This document shows positions 31,866 to 39,114 of a stretch of 39,114 bases of DNA, one piece after another. The stretch comes from JAGQUL01 sp039811765. Lineage in GTDB: Bacteria > Actinomycetota > Thermoleophilia > Gaiellales > SKUG01. Every line of letters begins with the position of its first letter. The first letter of the stretch is position 1. Under the pieces are notes generated by a model. It was not told the origin of the DNA, did not search any database, and saw only the letters and a program-made list of their open reading frames with translations. The translations under genes were made by a program, and so were the position numbers. The stretch lies in assembly GCA_039811765.1 (NCBI GenBank), contig JBDHZF010000012.1, positions 1-39,114 of the forward strand. Direction: 5' to 3'.

Positions 31866-33410
31866 TCAGGCAACGCGCATTCCCGCGGCGTCCTCCACCT
31901 CGGCGATGAACGCGGGGGCGGTGACCAGCCCGGCAACGAGCTCGATCTCGTCGCTCAAGATCCGATCCTCTTCAAGGTAGGGCACGCGCGCACGCAACGC
32001 GGCGTGCAGCGCGCCGGTGCCTGCACCCGGCTTGCGCGGCGCGAGGAAGTCCACGCCCTGGGCGGCGCACAGCAGCTCGATCGCCACGACCCGCTCGGCG
32101 TTGGCGAGCACTCGCTCGAGCTTGAGCCCGGCGTGGTTGCCCATGCTCACGTGGTCCTCCTGCGCGGCGCTCGTGGGGATCGAGTCGACGCTCGCCGGGT
32201 GGGCATACACCTTGTTCTCGCTCACGAGCGACGCTGCGGTGTACTGGGCGATCATGTAGCCGGAGTTGAGCCCGCCCTCGGCCACGAGGAAGGCCGGCAG
32301 GCCCGAGAGCGACGGGTTGACGAGCCGCTCGATGCGACGCTCGGCGATGTTCGCGATCTCGGCGATGGCGATCGCCATCAGGTCGAGGCTGATCGCGCAT
32401 GGCTGGCCGTGGAAATTGCCGTTGGAGCGCAGCAGGTCCTCCTCGGGGAACACGAGCGGATTGTCGGTGACTGACCGCGCCTCGATCTGGAAGGTCCGCA
32501 GCGCGTGGTCGAGCGCGTCGCGCGACGCGCCGTGCACCTGCGGCGCGCAGCGCAGCGAGTAGGCGTCCTGCACGCGATCGCACCAGCGGTGCGAGTCGGT
32601 GATCGTGGAGCCCTCCATCGCGGCGAGCATGTTCGCGGCGCTGGTGCGCTGGCCGGCGTGCGGGCGCAGCTCGTGGATCTGCGGCAGGAACGGCTGGTCG
32701 GATCCGCGCAGGGCCTCCACGCTGAGCGCGGCGACGAGATCGGCCATGCGCAGCAGCCGGCGAGCGCGCAGCCCGAACACGATGCCCATGGCGGTCATGA
32801 ACTGCGTGCCGTTGATGAGCGAGAGCCCCTCCTTCGAGGCGAGCTCGATCGGGGCGAGCCCGGCGCGCTCGAGCGCGTCGGCGGATGCGAGCAGCTGCTC
32901 GCCGTAGAACGCGCGCCCCTCGCCCACCAGCGGCAGGCACAGGTGCGAGAGCGGCGCGAGGTCGCCGGAGGCGCCGACGCTGCCACGCGCGGGCACGTAC
33001 GGCAGCACGCCGGCGTCGAGCAGCGCGACCATGTGCTCGACGAGCTCCACGCGCACGCCGCTGTAGCCGAGCGCGAGCGTGTTGATGCGCAGCAGCTGCG
33101 CCGCGCGAACGACCTCTTCCGGGTACGGATCGCCCACGCCTGCGGCGTGCGAGCGCAGCACGCGCTTTTGCAGCTCGGCGGTGAGCCCGGCAGGAATGTG
33201 CGTGTCGACGAAGCGCCCGACTCCGGTGTTGAGCCCGTAGGTCGAGAGTTCCTCGGCCTCCGCGCGGTCCACGACCGCGCGCGCCGCGGCGATGCGATCA
33301 CGCGCCGCCTGCCCGAGCTGCACGCGCACGCCGCCGCGCGAGACGCGCTCGACATCCTCGATCGCCAGGTCGCTTCCAGTTACCTCGAGAGATTCGATGC
33401 TCGTCGCCAT
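31866..33410 (-). CDS. hutH: Histidine ammonia-lyase
   Basis: The 514-residue protein removes ammonia from histidine to make urocanate. The MIO prosthetic group forms from Ala147-Ser148-Gly149 in GSVGASGDLAPLSH. Catalytic Tyr58 lies in STYGLNTGVG, and the NGNFHGQP, NAGYMIAQ-like (NSGYMIAQYTAAS) and SIPTSAAQEDHVSMG blocks are intact. The substrate could be another aromatic amino acid in principle, but hutU, hutI and ftcD nearby make histidine clear. ATG 33410 has GAGGA 7 nt upstream. Its stop is 21 bp from the convergent FnIII gene. A hyphenated palindrome lies 25 bp before the start. Confidence 0.96.
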   Translation of the reverse strand: MATSIESLEVTGSDLAIEDVERVSRGGVRVQLGQAARDRIAAARAVVDRAEAEELSTYGLNTGVGRFVDTHIPAGLTAELQKRVLRSHAAGVGDPYPEEVVRAAQLLRINTLALGYSGVRVELVEHMVALLDAGVLPYVPARGSVGASGDLAPLSHLCLPLVGEGRAFYGEQLLASADALERAGLAPIELASKEGLSLINGTQFMTAMGIVFGLRARRLLRMADLVAALSVEALRGSDQPFLPQIHELRPHAGQRTSAANMLAAMEGSTITDSHRWCDRVQDAYSLRCAPQVHGASRDALDHALRTFQIEARSVTDNPLVFPEEDLLRSNGNFHGQPCAISLDLMAIAIAEIANIAERRIERLVNPSLSGLPAFLVAEGGLNSGYMIAQYTAASLVSENKVYAHPASVDSIPTSAAQEDHVSMGNHAGLKLERVLANAERVVAIELLCAAQGVDFLAPRKPGAGTGALHAALRARVPYLEEDRILSDEIELVAGLVTAPAFIAEVEDAAGMRVA

Positions 33411-33434
33411 GCGGGCATCCTCGCATGCATCTCG

Positions 33435-33447
33435 CCGTCATTGACGG
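33435..33447. promoter_or_regulatory. Palindrome upstream of hutH
   Basis: CCGTCA-T-TGACGG, a 13-bp hyphenated palindrome, lies 25-37 bp before the hutH start. Spacing suits an operator in the hutH promoter. It does not match the palindrome in front of hutU. Confidence 0.35.
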
Positions 33448-33513
33448 GACGCGCACTCAATTGCCGCGTTGCTCACTGCGCACGCGCGCCACCTCACACG
33501 CCCGTTGCGATTG

Positions 33514-33562
33514 GAAGTGGTGGGACTGAGTGGGAATTTGTCCCACTCAGTCCCACCACTTC
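33514..33562. repeat. 22-bp perfect hairpin, first of a related pair
   Basis: The arms 33514-33535 and 33541-33562 are perfectly complementary over 22 bp around the 5-nt loop ATTTG. The core is TGGTGGGACTGAGTGGGA. It lies between the ftcD stop and the hutH start, downstream of ftcD. It may act as a terminator, but length and repetition point to a palindromic repeat element. Confidence 0.75.
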
Positions 33563-33573
33563 ACTCGTGTGAA

Positions 33574-33626
33574 CGGGACTGGTGGGAGCAACTGGGATTT
33601 CGTCCCACTCAGTCCCACCAGTCCCG
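33574..33626. repeat. Second hairpin of the pair, same core sequence
   Basis: The arms 33574-33597 and 33603-33626 share CGGGACTGGTGGGA (14 bp) and TGGGA (5 bp), separated by a 5-nt mismatch (GCAAC against the expected CTGAG), around loop TTTCG. The core is shared with the neighbouring hairpin 11 bp away, so four copies of about 18 nt lie within 113 bp. Confidence 0.7.
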
Positions 33627-33691
33627 AGGGGCGAATGACCAAGCGACGGAGGGACGAGAGGGCGGGGGACGGATGGCGCAGGGGCTGCGTG

Positions 33692-34666
33692 TTAACCCAG
33701 TCGGGCGATGGCGTCGTCCAGCGAGGGACGAGCGCTTGCCGCAAGGGCCACGCCAAGCCTTGTGCACGCGCAGCGCAGCGGCGCAAGCGCGGAATCCGGA
33801 GCGAGACCCACCAGCTCCGCGCCGGCGACGTCCACGCCGTGTTCAGCCGCGATGCGCGCGACCGATTCGAGCACGCGCGCGGGGCCGCACTCGCCGTGCC
33901 GCTCGATGTTGGTTGAAACCTGCGCCCTCCTTCGCGACGGCAGTCGCAACCCGAGCGCGCGCACGCCCGGCAGGGAATCGTCTCCCTCGCTCGATTCGCG
34001 AATGCGCTTCGCGATGTCACGCGCGAGGTCCACGTCGGCGGTCGCGAGATCCACGTTGAAGGCGATCAGCACAGGACGAACGCCGCACAGCGTGACGCCG
34101 GCGGTTGGATGCGCCGTCGACGGTCCCGCGAGCAGTCGCAGCTCGCCGCTCGCGATTCGGTCCACCGCGCCGGCGGTGCCGCCTCGGCGCGCCTGCCCGG
34201 TGTTGCCCGCACCAGCGATCCGCGATCCGTCCTCGTCGAGCGCGTATTGCACGACGGGCACGTCGAGCTGGCCGCCGATCTGCCCGGCAATGCGGCGCAT
34301 CACGGCGAACGCGGCGTGTCGCGAATCGTCGCCGTCAGGGTCGGGATCGAGCGCAACGACCGGAATCACGTCCACGACACCCACCCGCGGGTGCACCCCG
34401 TGACCCGCATGGAGGTCGATTCGTTCCACCGCCGCCTGCGCGAGCGCGAGCATCCCCCCGACGATCGCCTCGCCCGTTCCCACGATCGTGAACACCGATC
34501 GGTCGTGGTCGGCGTCGCGATGCACGTCCGCGAGGATCCCCGACGACCCATCGCGGCGACCGCCACGCGCGATCCCGTCGCGCACCGCGTCGCCAAGGCC
34601 GTCGACGAGCACAATGTCGCGTCCGGCGCTCACGTTCGGCACGAGTTCCACCAACGGCAGGTCCAT
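33692..34666 (-). CDS. ftcD: Glutamate formimidoyltransferase
   Basis: The 324-residue protein moves the formimino group of formiminoglutamate to tetrahydrofolate, giving glutamate and closing the histidine pathway. It has the family start LVELVPNVSAGRD, HRDADHDRSVFTIVG, the DLHAGHGVHPRVGVVDVIPVVAL block, RPVLIAFNVDL and QVSTNIERH. Only the transferase domain is present; the cyclodeaminase half of the mammalian enzyme is missing, so a separate cyclodeaminase must act on the product. ATG 34666 follows CAGGAT by 7 nt. It is divergent from the GNAT gene with only 19 bp between the starts, so the promoters overlap. Confidence 0.94.
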   Translation of the reverse strand: MDLPLVELVPNVSAGRDIVLVDGLGDAVRDGIARGGRRDGSSGILADVHRDADHDRSVFTIVGTGEAIVGGMLALAQAAVERIDLHAGHGVHPRVGVVDVIPVVALDPDPDGDDSRHAAFAVMRRIAGQIGGQLDVPVVQYALDEDGSRIAGAGNTGQARRGGTAGAVDRIASGELRLLAGPSTAHPTAGVTLCGVRPVLIAFNVDLATADVDLARDIAKRIRESSEGDDSLPGVRALGLRLPSRRRAQVSTNIERHGECGPARVLESVARIAAEHGVDVAGAELVGLAPDSALAPLRCACTRLGVALAASARPSLDDAIARLG

Positions 34667-34685
34667 GGTGCGTATCCTGTACCAC

Positions 34686-35273
34686 GTGTCCATGCCGTCT
34701 GCACCCATTGTTCGCTGCGGCCCCGTCGAACTGCGCATGATCACCCCGCGCAGCGCCGGACAGCTGCTCGCGCTCGCGCGCGACCCTGACGTGTCGCGCA
34801 TGCTGCAGTGGCGGCCTCACCAATCGATCGACGATTCGCTCGAATACGTGCACGACGCTCGCGCGCTGTGGCAACGCGGCCGCGCTTGGCTGCCGGGCAT
34901 CTTCGATCGTGCGCGTGGCCAGCTCGTGGGCTGCACGGGAATCAGCTCGATCGATCGCGTCAACCGTCGCGCGGAAGTTGGCACGTGGATCGGCGTGCCG
35001 CATCAGGGCCACGGATTCAATCTGCCGGCGAAGGCGTGCGTCGCCACGTTCGCGTTCGAGCACTTGGACATCGCGCGCCTCGAATTCCTCACACGCACCG
35101 ACAATCCGCGTTCGATCACGGCACTGCGCGGACTGCCCGGCATTCGCGAGGAAGGGGTGCTCGCGCAACGCATCTGGCGAGACGACGAAGGCCACGACGC
35201 CATCATGTTCGCGCTCCTTGCCGACGAGTTCGACGCGTCGCACTGGCCGGCTGTGGAGGTCGATCCCGAATGA
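34686..35273 (+). CDS. GNAT-family acetyltransferase (RimJ/RimL-like)
   Basis: The 195-residue protein has the RimJ/RimL order: VELRMITPRSAGQLLALARDPDVSRML, GISSIDRVNRRAEVGTWIGVPHQGHGFNLPAKACVATFAFE with the acetyl-CoA loop (QGHGFN in place of RGxG), and LEFLTRTDNPRSITAL. It probably transfers an acetyl group to an amine; the target is unknown. GTG 34686 or ATG 34692 could start it; there is no Shine-Dalgarno, and TATCCT ends 7 nt before the GTG. The stop overlaps the lipase ATG as ATGA. Confidence 0.82.
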   Translation: MSMPSAPIVRCGPVELRMITPRSAGQLLALARDPDVSRMLQWRPHQSIDDSLEYVHDARALWQRGRAWLPGIFDRARGQLVGCTGISSIDRVNRRAEVGTWIGVPHQGHGFNLPAKACVATFAFEHLDIARLEFLTRTDNPRSITALRGLPGIREEGVLAQRIWRDDEGHDAIMFALLADEFDASHWPAVEVDPE

Positions 35274-36136
35274 CCGACGACGCAAAGCCCGGAGCGCCTC
35301 GACGGCCGGAGCCAAGCGAATCCGGCAACCGAGCACCTGTTGACGTGCGCATCGAACGCGCCATGCGATTGCTGCGCGGCGGCGCAGTGCACGGTGTGAA
35401 GATGAGCGCGAAGATGTGGTCGAACCGACCCGTGCACGCTTGGCACGGCCGGCGCGTGCGACACCACCGCGCCCTCGTGATCGTCGGCGGCTACGCCGGC
35501 AGCGCGTCGTTCTACGATCTGCTGCACCGCTCCTACGAAGCGGCTGGAATCCGTCGCGTCAGCGTGATGCCGCCCGTCGACTACGCATTCGCGGACATCC
35601 GCGAGAGCGCCGAGCGTCTCGCCACGATCGTGCGCCTGCTCGGCGGCGAGGTGGACATCGTCGGCCACAGCGAAGGCGGCCTGATGGCGCGCTGGTTCGT
35701 GAAGCACCTGGGTGGCGACGAAATCGTGCGACACGTCGTGACGCTCGGCACGCCCAACCGCGGGCTGCCCGTGCGTCTGCAGGACTACCCGTGGCTCGAG
35801 CGCTTCTCCGCCGCGCGACGCTTTCACAAGGTCGCCGACACCGTGGCGAGCCGCGCGGTGATGCCAATCGCGAGCGTGGCCCTTCGGCAAATGCTGCGCG
35901 GCAGCGAGTTCATGGAATCGCTCGGCTCGCGCGTGCCGCCCGGCGACACGCAATACCTCGCGATCCGCTCGAAGTGGGACGGCGTGGTTCCATACGGTTC
36001 GGCTGATCTGCCAGAAGCGGAAAACGTGGCGAACGTTTCGCTCACGTCCGGACCGCGGCTCGGCAATCACGCGGCGATCGCGTCCACCAGCGTGGAGGCG
36101 TTCACCGCGTCGATGACGTTCGTGGCTCGTTCGTGA
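35270..36136 (+). CDS. Alpha/beta-hydrolase, lipase-like
   Basis: The 288-residue protein has a lipase-type fold: LVIVGGYAGSASFYDLL (oxyanion region), IVGHSEGGLMARWFV with nucleophile Ser134, VVTLGTPNRG, AIRSKWDGVVPY with Asp237 and GNHAAI with His267, completing the Ser-Asp-His triad. It resembles triacylglycerol lipase/PGAP1-like esterases. No signal peptide is seen; the first 30 residues are charged, so it should be cytoplasmic. It is translationally coupled to the GNAT gene. Its last 35 bp overlap the end of the antisense Sel1-like gene. Confidence 0.85.
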   Translation: MTDDAKPGAPRRPEPSESGNRAPVDVRIERAMRLLRGGAVHGVKMSAKMWSNRPVHAWHGRRVRHHRALVIVGGYAGSASFYDLLHRSYEAAGIRRVSVMPPVDYAFADIRESAERLATIVRLLGGEVDIVGHSEGGLMARWFVKHLGGDEIVRHVVTLGTPNRGLPVRLQDYPWLERFSAARRFHKVADTVASRAVMPIASVALRQMLRGSEFMESLGSRVPPGDTQYLAIRSKWDGVVPYGSADLPEAENVANVSLTSGPRLGNHAAIASTSVEAFTASMTFVARS

Positions 36137-36551
36137 CCGATCGAGGCGTGTCGAGCAGCGCGAGCAGGTCGGCGCTGCGCTCGTCGCCTCGAGCAGCGGC
36201 ACGCATGAGCCAACGTCGCGCCTGCGCAGGATCGGTGTCGATGCGCCCGTCCATTTCCAATCCGAGCGTGTCGCCGAGCATTCCCGCGGCGCGCATCGAT
36301 CCGCTCTGCACCGCGCGGCGCAGCCACTGCCTCGCCTCGTCCACGAGCTCGTCGGCGTGCTCGCCTTCGCCGGGCGCGATCGCGCGATGCAACAACCAGT
36401 CCGCGTACATGCACATCGCCTGCACGTCGTCGCACCATGCGCGGGCGCGCAGCAGGTCGACGTCGAGGCGGCCGCGCAGGATGCTCAGCTCCAGCTCGTC
36501 GCCGTCGTAGGTGCCGGGGTCGTTTCGTCGTCGCACGCGCACAGTCTGCAC
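36102..36551 (-). CDS. Sel1-repeat-like protein
   Basis: The 149-residue protein contains helical repeats of Sel1/TPR type: ARQWLRRAVQSGSMRAAGMLGDTL and ARRWLMRAAARGDERSADLLALL, preceded by a less clear unit with MCMYADWLLHRAI. These repeats mediate protein contacts. Candidate starts are GTG 36551, 36542 and 36536; the longest is given. It is divergent from the oxidoreductase gene with 34 bp between the starts and runs antisense into the lipase 3' end. No signal peptide is present. Confidence 0.6.
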   Translation of the reverse strand: MQTVRVRRRNDPGTYDGDELELSILRGRLDVDLLRARAWCDDVQAMCMYADWLLHRAIAPGEGEHADELVDEARQWLRRAVQSGSMRAAGMLGDTLGLEMDGRIDTDPAQARRWLMRAAARGDERSADLLALLDTPRSVTNEPRTSSTR

Positions 36552-36585
36552 GATGCATCCACGTCGAGGTGGGCATACGCCGGTC

Positions 36586-38007
36586 ATGGACGACGCGGAC
36601 GAGTTCGACATCGTGGTGATTGGCGCCGGCCCCGGCGGCGAAGCAGCTTCGGTGCACGCGGCGAAACTCGGTGCCCGCGTGGCGCTCGTGGAACGCGAAC
36701 TCGTCGGCGGCGAATGCCCGTATTGGGGCTGCATGCCATCGAAGGCGCTGCTGCGACCCAGCGAGCTGCTTGCCGAAGCGCGCCGCACGCCGGGAGTGCG
36801 CGAACTGCTCGTCGACCGCGTGGTGGACGCGCACGCCGTGCTCGCTCGCCGCGACGAGGTCGTGCGCGACCTCGACGACGAATCCCACGCCAAGCGCGTT
36901 GCGCGACACGGCGTGAAGATCGTGCGCGGCGTGGGTCGCATCGCTGGCGAACACACGGTTGTGGTCGAACTCGCAAGCGGCGCTGGCACTCGCACGCTTC
37001 GCGCGATGCGCGCAGTGATCGCCGCACCCGGCAGTCGCGCCGCGATGCCGCCGATTCCAGGCCTCGACTGCGTCGACGCGTGGACGAATCGCGAGGCGAC
37101 GCTCGCAAAGACAATCCCGCGCCGGCTCGCGATCGTCGGCGGCGGCGTGATCGCCGTCGAACTCGCGCAGGCGTTCGCTTCGCTCGGTTCGACCGTGACG
37201 ATCCTCGAAGCCGGTGATCGCGTGCTCGCGCGCGAGGAGCCGCGCGCGTCGGAGCTCGTGACGGAATCGCTCCGCGAGCACGGTGTGACGATTCGATGCG
37301 GGGTGAACATCGAGCGAGTCGAACGAGACGACCGTGACGCGGTGACGGTCCACTCGGCGGACAGCGATCCAGTCGTCGCGGACGAGCTGCTCGTTGCCAC
37401 CGGTCGCGCGGCGAACACCGAGGATCTGGGCCTCGAATCGGTCGGCGTCTCCCCCGGCGATGGCGGCATCGTCGAAGTCGCCGACTGCATGAACGTTCCC
37501 GGGCACGGCTGGTTGTTCGTTGTCGGCGACGCGAACGGCCGCGCGCAGCTCACGCACACCGCCGTGTATCAAGCGAAAGTCGCCGCGCGAAACGCGATGG
37601 GCATCCCCACCGATTGCGTCGAGGACGCAGTCGCGGCGCCGCGCGTGACGTTCACCGATCCGAACGTGTGCGGCGTTGGGCACACGCTCGCGAGCGCCCG
37701 CGACGCTGGCATCGACGCGATCGCCCTGGATCGCGATCCGCAGCGCACCGCTGGCGCAAGCTTCCACGGGCATGGAACCGATGGCTTCGCGCGGTTGGTG
37801 GTCGATCGCGACGCGGGCCTCGTCGTCGGGGCGACGTTCGTGGGCAGCGACCTCGTGGAGCTGCTCCACGGCGCCACCATTGCGATCGTTGGCGAAGTGC
37901 CGCTCGAACGACTTCGGCATTGCGTGGCGCCGTTTCCAACGCGCAGCGACGTGTGGAATCGTCTCCTCGACCTCGCGGAACTCGAGCATCCTGGCACGAT
38001 CGTGTGA
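36586..38007 (+). CDS. FAD-dependent pyridine nucleotide-disulfide oxidoreductase
   Basis: The 473-residue protein has the two-dinucleotide-binding layout: FAD loop VVIGAGPGGEAAS, redox-active pair Cys44-x4-Cys49 in GGECPYWGCMPSK, a second Rossmann loop LAIVGGGVIAVELAQAFASLG for NAD(P)H, the ATGRAANTEDLGLE block, FVVGDANG and a C-terminal dimerisation domain. In glutathione-reductase-type enzymes that domain carries HPTxSE with the catalytic His; here the site reads APFPTRSDVW, so the His is missing. It belongs to the lipoamide dehydrogenase/mercuric reductase superfamily; substrate is unknown. ATG 36586 directly precedes the FAD loop; the frame is open further upstream but that lies over the divergent gene. 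Confidence 0.88.
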   Translation: MDDADEFDIVVIGAGPGGEAASVHAAKLGARVALVERELVGGECPYWGCMPSKALLRPSELLAEARRTPGVRELLVDRVVDAHAVLARRDEVVRDLDDESHAKRVARHGVKIVRGVGRIAGEHTVVVELASGAGTRTLRAMRAVIAAPGSRAAMPPIPGLDCVDAWTNREATLAKTIPRRLAIVGGGVIAVELAQAFASLGSTVTILEAGDRVLAREEPRASELVTESLREHGVTIRCGVNIERVERDDRDAVTVHSADSDPVVADELLVATGRAANTEDLGLESVGVSPGDGGIVEVADCMNVPGHGWLFVVGDANGRAQLTHTAVYQAKVAARNAMGIPTDCVEDAVAAPRVTFTDPNVCGVGHTLASARDAGIDAIALDRDPQRTAGASFHGHGTDGFARLVVDRDAGLVVGATFVGSDLVELLHGATIAIVGEVPLERLRHCVAPFPTRSDVWNRLLDLAELEHPGTIV

Positions 38008-38054
38008 GCTGCGGCGCCCCATCCCGGCAGCCGCCAGCGTGGTCAACGCCGCCG

Positions 38055-38327
38055 TCACGAAGGCTGGCGCGTGACCCGCCGCGATCGGCGGCGCCGACGA
38101 CGCACTTCGAGCCAGAACCAAGCAAGCCCGCCCACAGCGGCGACGGTGCGCGCATCGAGTATCTCGTCCACGTGCACGCCGCTGGCTTCGTCGCGAGCGT
38201 GTTCCCACGCTGCGCTCGTGCCACGCTCGGGCGCAGGTTGTGGAGCGGCCTGCGCGGCCGATCCTGCTCCCAACAGCACCGCGATCGTCGCCGCGATCAC
38301 CATTCGCCGAATCGTTGCACCCGCCAT
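38055..38327 (-). CDS. Small exported or membrane protein with Arg-rich tail
   Basis: The 90-residue product has an N-terminal hydrophobic signal (RRMVIAATIAVLLGAGSAAQA), a short charged middle and a second hydrophobic stretch (TVAAVGGLAWFWLEV) followed at once by RRRRRRSRR, which fits a type I membrane protein with a cytoplasmic basic tail. ATG 38327 is 40 bp from the divergent ABC transporter start. No family is recognised. Confidence 0.55.
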   Translation of the reverse strand: MAGATIRRMVIAATIAVLLGAGSAAQAAPQPAPERGTSAAWEHARDEASGVHVDEILDARTVAAVGGLAWFWLEVRRRRRRSRRVTRQPS

Positions 38328-38367
38328 TGCCCCACTCGTACCCGTTGCGCGTGCAAGACTCACGCGC

Positions 38368-39114
38368 GTGAGTCCCGATCCGTCTTCCGTCACCACACAC
38401 CGCCCCGCCCCCGACGGCGGCTGGCGCAGCTTCCGTCGTCTGCTCACGTTCTTCGGGCCGTTCAAGCGCCAGCTCGCGGTCAGCGCGTTCAGCGGCGTGC
38501 TGGTCTCGCTGCTCGGCATCGAGCTGGCGAGGCGGATCGGCAGCGGCGTGCAACACCTCAAGGAGCAACGCTTCGATCTCGTCGACGCGGACGCGCGCGT
38601 AATCGTGGGCATCGGCCTTGCGATCGCCGTCCTTGGCGCGTCGCGTCGCGTTGCCGCGGGCGTGATGAGCCTCGGCATGGAGCAGACGATTCGCGAACGC
38701 CTGTTCTCGCATCTCACCGGCCTTGGACTGCGGTTTTTCGATCGTCAACAAACCGGGCAATTGCTCTCACGAGTCACGAGCGACGTCTCGCAGGTTCGCT
38801 ACTTCCTCGGCTACGGCCTCACCTACTCGTTCATGCACTTGGCGAAGCTGCTCGTGATCCCCGTGGTGCTGCTGCGCAGCGACTGGCTGATGGGACTGAT
38901 CGTGCTCGCGATGATGCCGGTGGTGGTGGCCATCAGCATTCGGTTTTCGCGCCGCTCGAATCCCGTGATGCGCGAGGCGCAGCAGAAGCTCGCGCTCGTC
39001 ACCGCGCATGGCGAGGAGACGATCGTCGGCGCGCGCGTCGTGCGCTCGTTCGGGCAAGAAGATCGCGAGGTCGCCCAGTTTCGCGCGCTCACCGACCAGA
39101 TGGTCGAGCGCGAG
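38368..39114 (+). CDS. ABC exporter, transmembrane part, cut by the window edge
   Basis: From GTG 38368 the frame is open for 249 codons to the edge. It is an ABC_membrane domain: TM helices LAVSAFSGVLVSLLGIEL, VIVGIGLAIAVLGA, LLVIPVVLL and LMGLIVLAMMPVVVAISI, with the family blocks TIRERLFSHLTGLGLRFFDRQQTGQLLSRVTSDV and EETIVGARVVRSFGQE (coupling helix). The nucleotide-binding half should follow beyond the window, as in MsbA/lipid A-type or multidrug exporters. No Shine-Dalgarno is seen; AAGACT ends 7 nt before the GTG. Substrate is unknown. Confidence 0.85.
   Translation, partial: MSPDPSSVTTHRPAPDGGWRSFRRLLTFFGPFKRQLAVSAFSGVLVSLLGIELARRIGSGVQHLKEQRFDLVDADARVIVGIGLAIAVLGASRRVAAGVMSLGMEQTIRERLFSHLTGLGLRFFDRQQTGQLLSRVTSDVSQVRYFLGYGLTYSFMHLAKLLVIPVVLLRSDWLMGLIVLAMMPVVVAISIRFSRRSNPVMREAQQKLALVTAHGEETIVGARVVRSFGQEDREVAQFRALTDQMVERE

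Noticed and set aside
33514..33626. CRISPR array
   Set aside because: Copies alternate in orientation, have no regular spacers, and there are no cas genes.
33530..33916. 128-residue plus-strand frame over the hairpin pair
   Set aside because: It is made of hairpin sequence and the antisense of ftcD; no start signal or protein-like pattern.

Overview
The window is chromosomal DNA from a high-GC bacterium, most likely an actinobacterium. The signs are strong G/C in third codon positions, frequent GTG starts, chained ATGA/GTGA gene overlaps, a SigB/SigF-type sigma factor with an RsbW-like partner, and the actinobacterial order alaS-ruvX-mltG-aroE. Several secreted repeat proteins look like those I associate with Thermoleophilia, but the class is a guess. 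No rRNA, convincing tRNA, IS element, prophage or CRISPR array was seen.

Layout. 1-7767: the minus-strand core genes alaS, ruvX, mltG and aroE, with a secreted Ycf48-like propeller gene inserted antisense between mltG and aroE; the start of a Gly/Pro/Gln-rich protein runs off the left edge. 7768-11530: an accessory patch holding a heme-oxygenase-like protein that has lost most metal ligands, an RTX-like secreted protein, and a class II Fic protein with an AbiEi-like N-terminal region. The Fic gene seems to have replaced the 3' end of a small membrane-protein gene. 11531-15056: a tightly overlapping unit of sigma factor, anti-sigma factor, a YtxH-like and a DUF948-like protein, with mnmA upstream; this MnmA carries a degenerate IscU-like N-terminal domain. 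15114-19215: a Trx-like lipoprotein without catalytic cysteines, a zinc-ribbon membrane protein, and a divergent coiled-coil protein. 19295-23562: aspS, hisS, a metallo-beta-lactamase-fold hydrolase and a small membrane protein. 23692-34666: a histidine-degradation cluster (hutI, hutU, hutH, ftcD) split by a 1196-residue secreted DNRLRE/FnIII/beta-helix gene on the opposite strand. 34686-39114: GNAT acetyltransferase plus lipase, a Sel1-like protein, a disulfide oxidoreductase, a small membrane protein and the start of an ABC exporter.

How the genes work together. HutH, HutU, HutI and FtcD take histidine through urocanate, imidazolonepropionate and formiminoglutamate to glutamate, passing the formimino group to tetrahydrofolate. 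AlaS, AspS, HisS and MnmA charge or modify tRNA. The sigma/anti-sigma block is a probable stress-response module.

Most notable: the IscU-like/MnmA fusion with rewritten cysteine ligands; the apparent pseudoenzyme of the CADD/PqqC family; the AbiEi-like/Fic fusion; two cases of a secreted repeat-protein gene inserted antisense into a conserved operon; long perfect hairpins after ftcD and after the hut-linked membrane gene; several perfect palindromes in promoter regions; and a recurring TANNNT-like hexamer 5-7 nt before start codons, which hints at leaderless transcripts.
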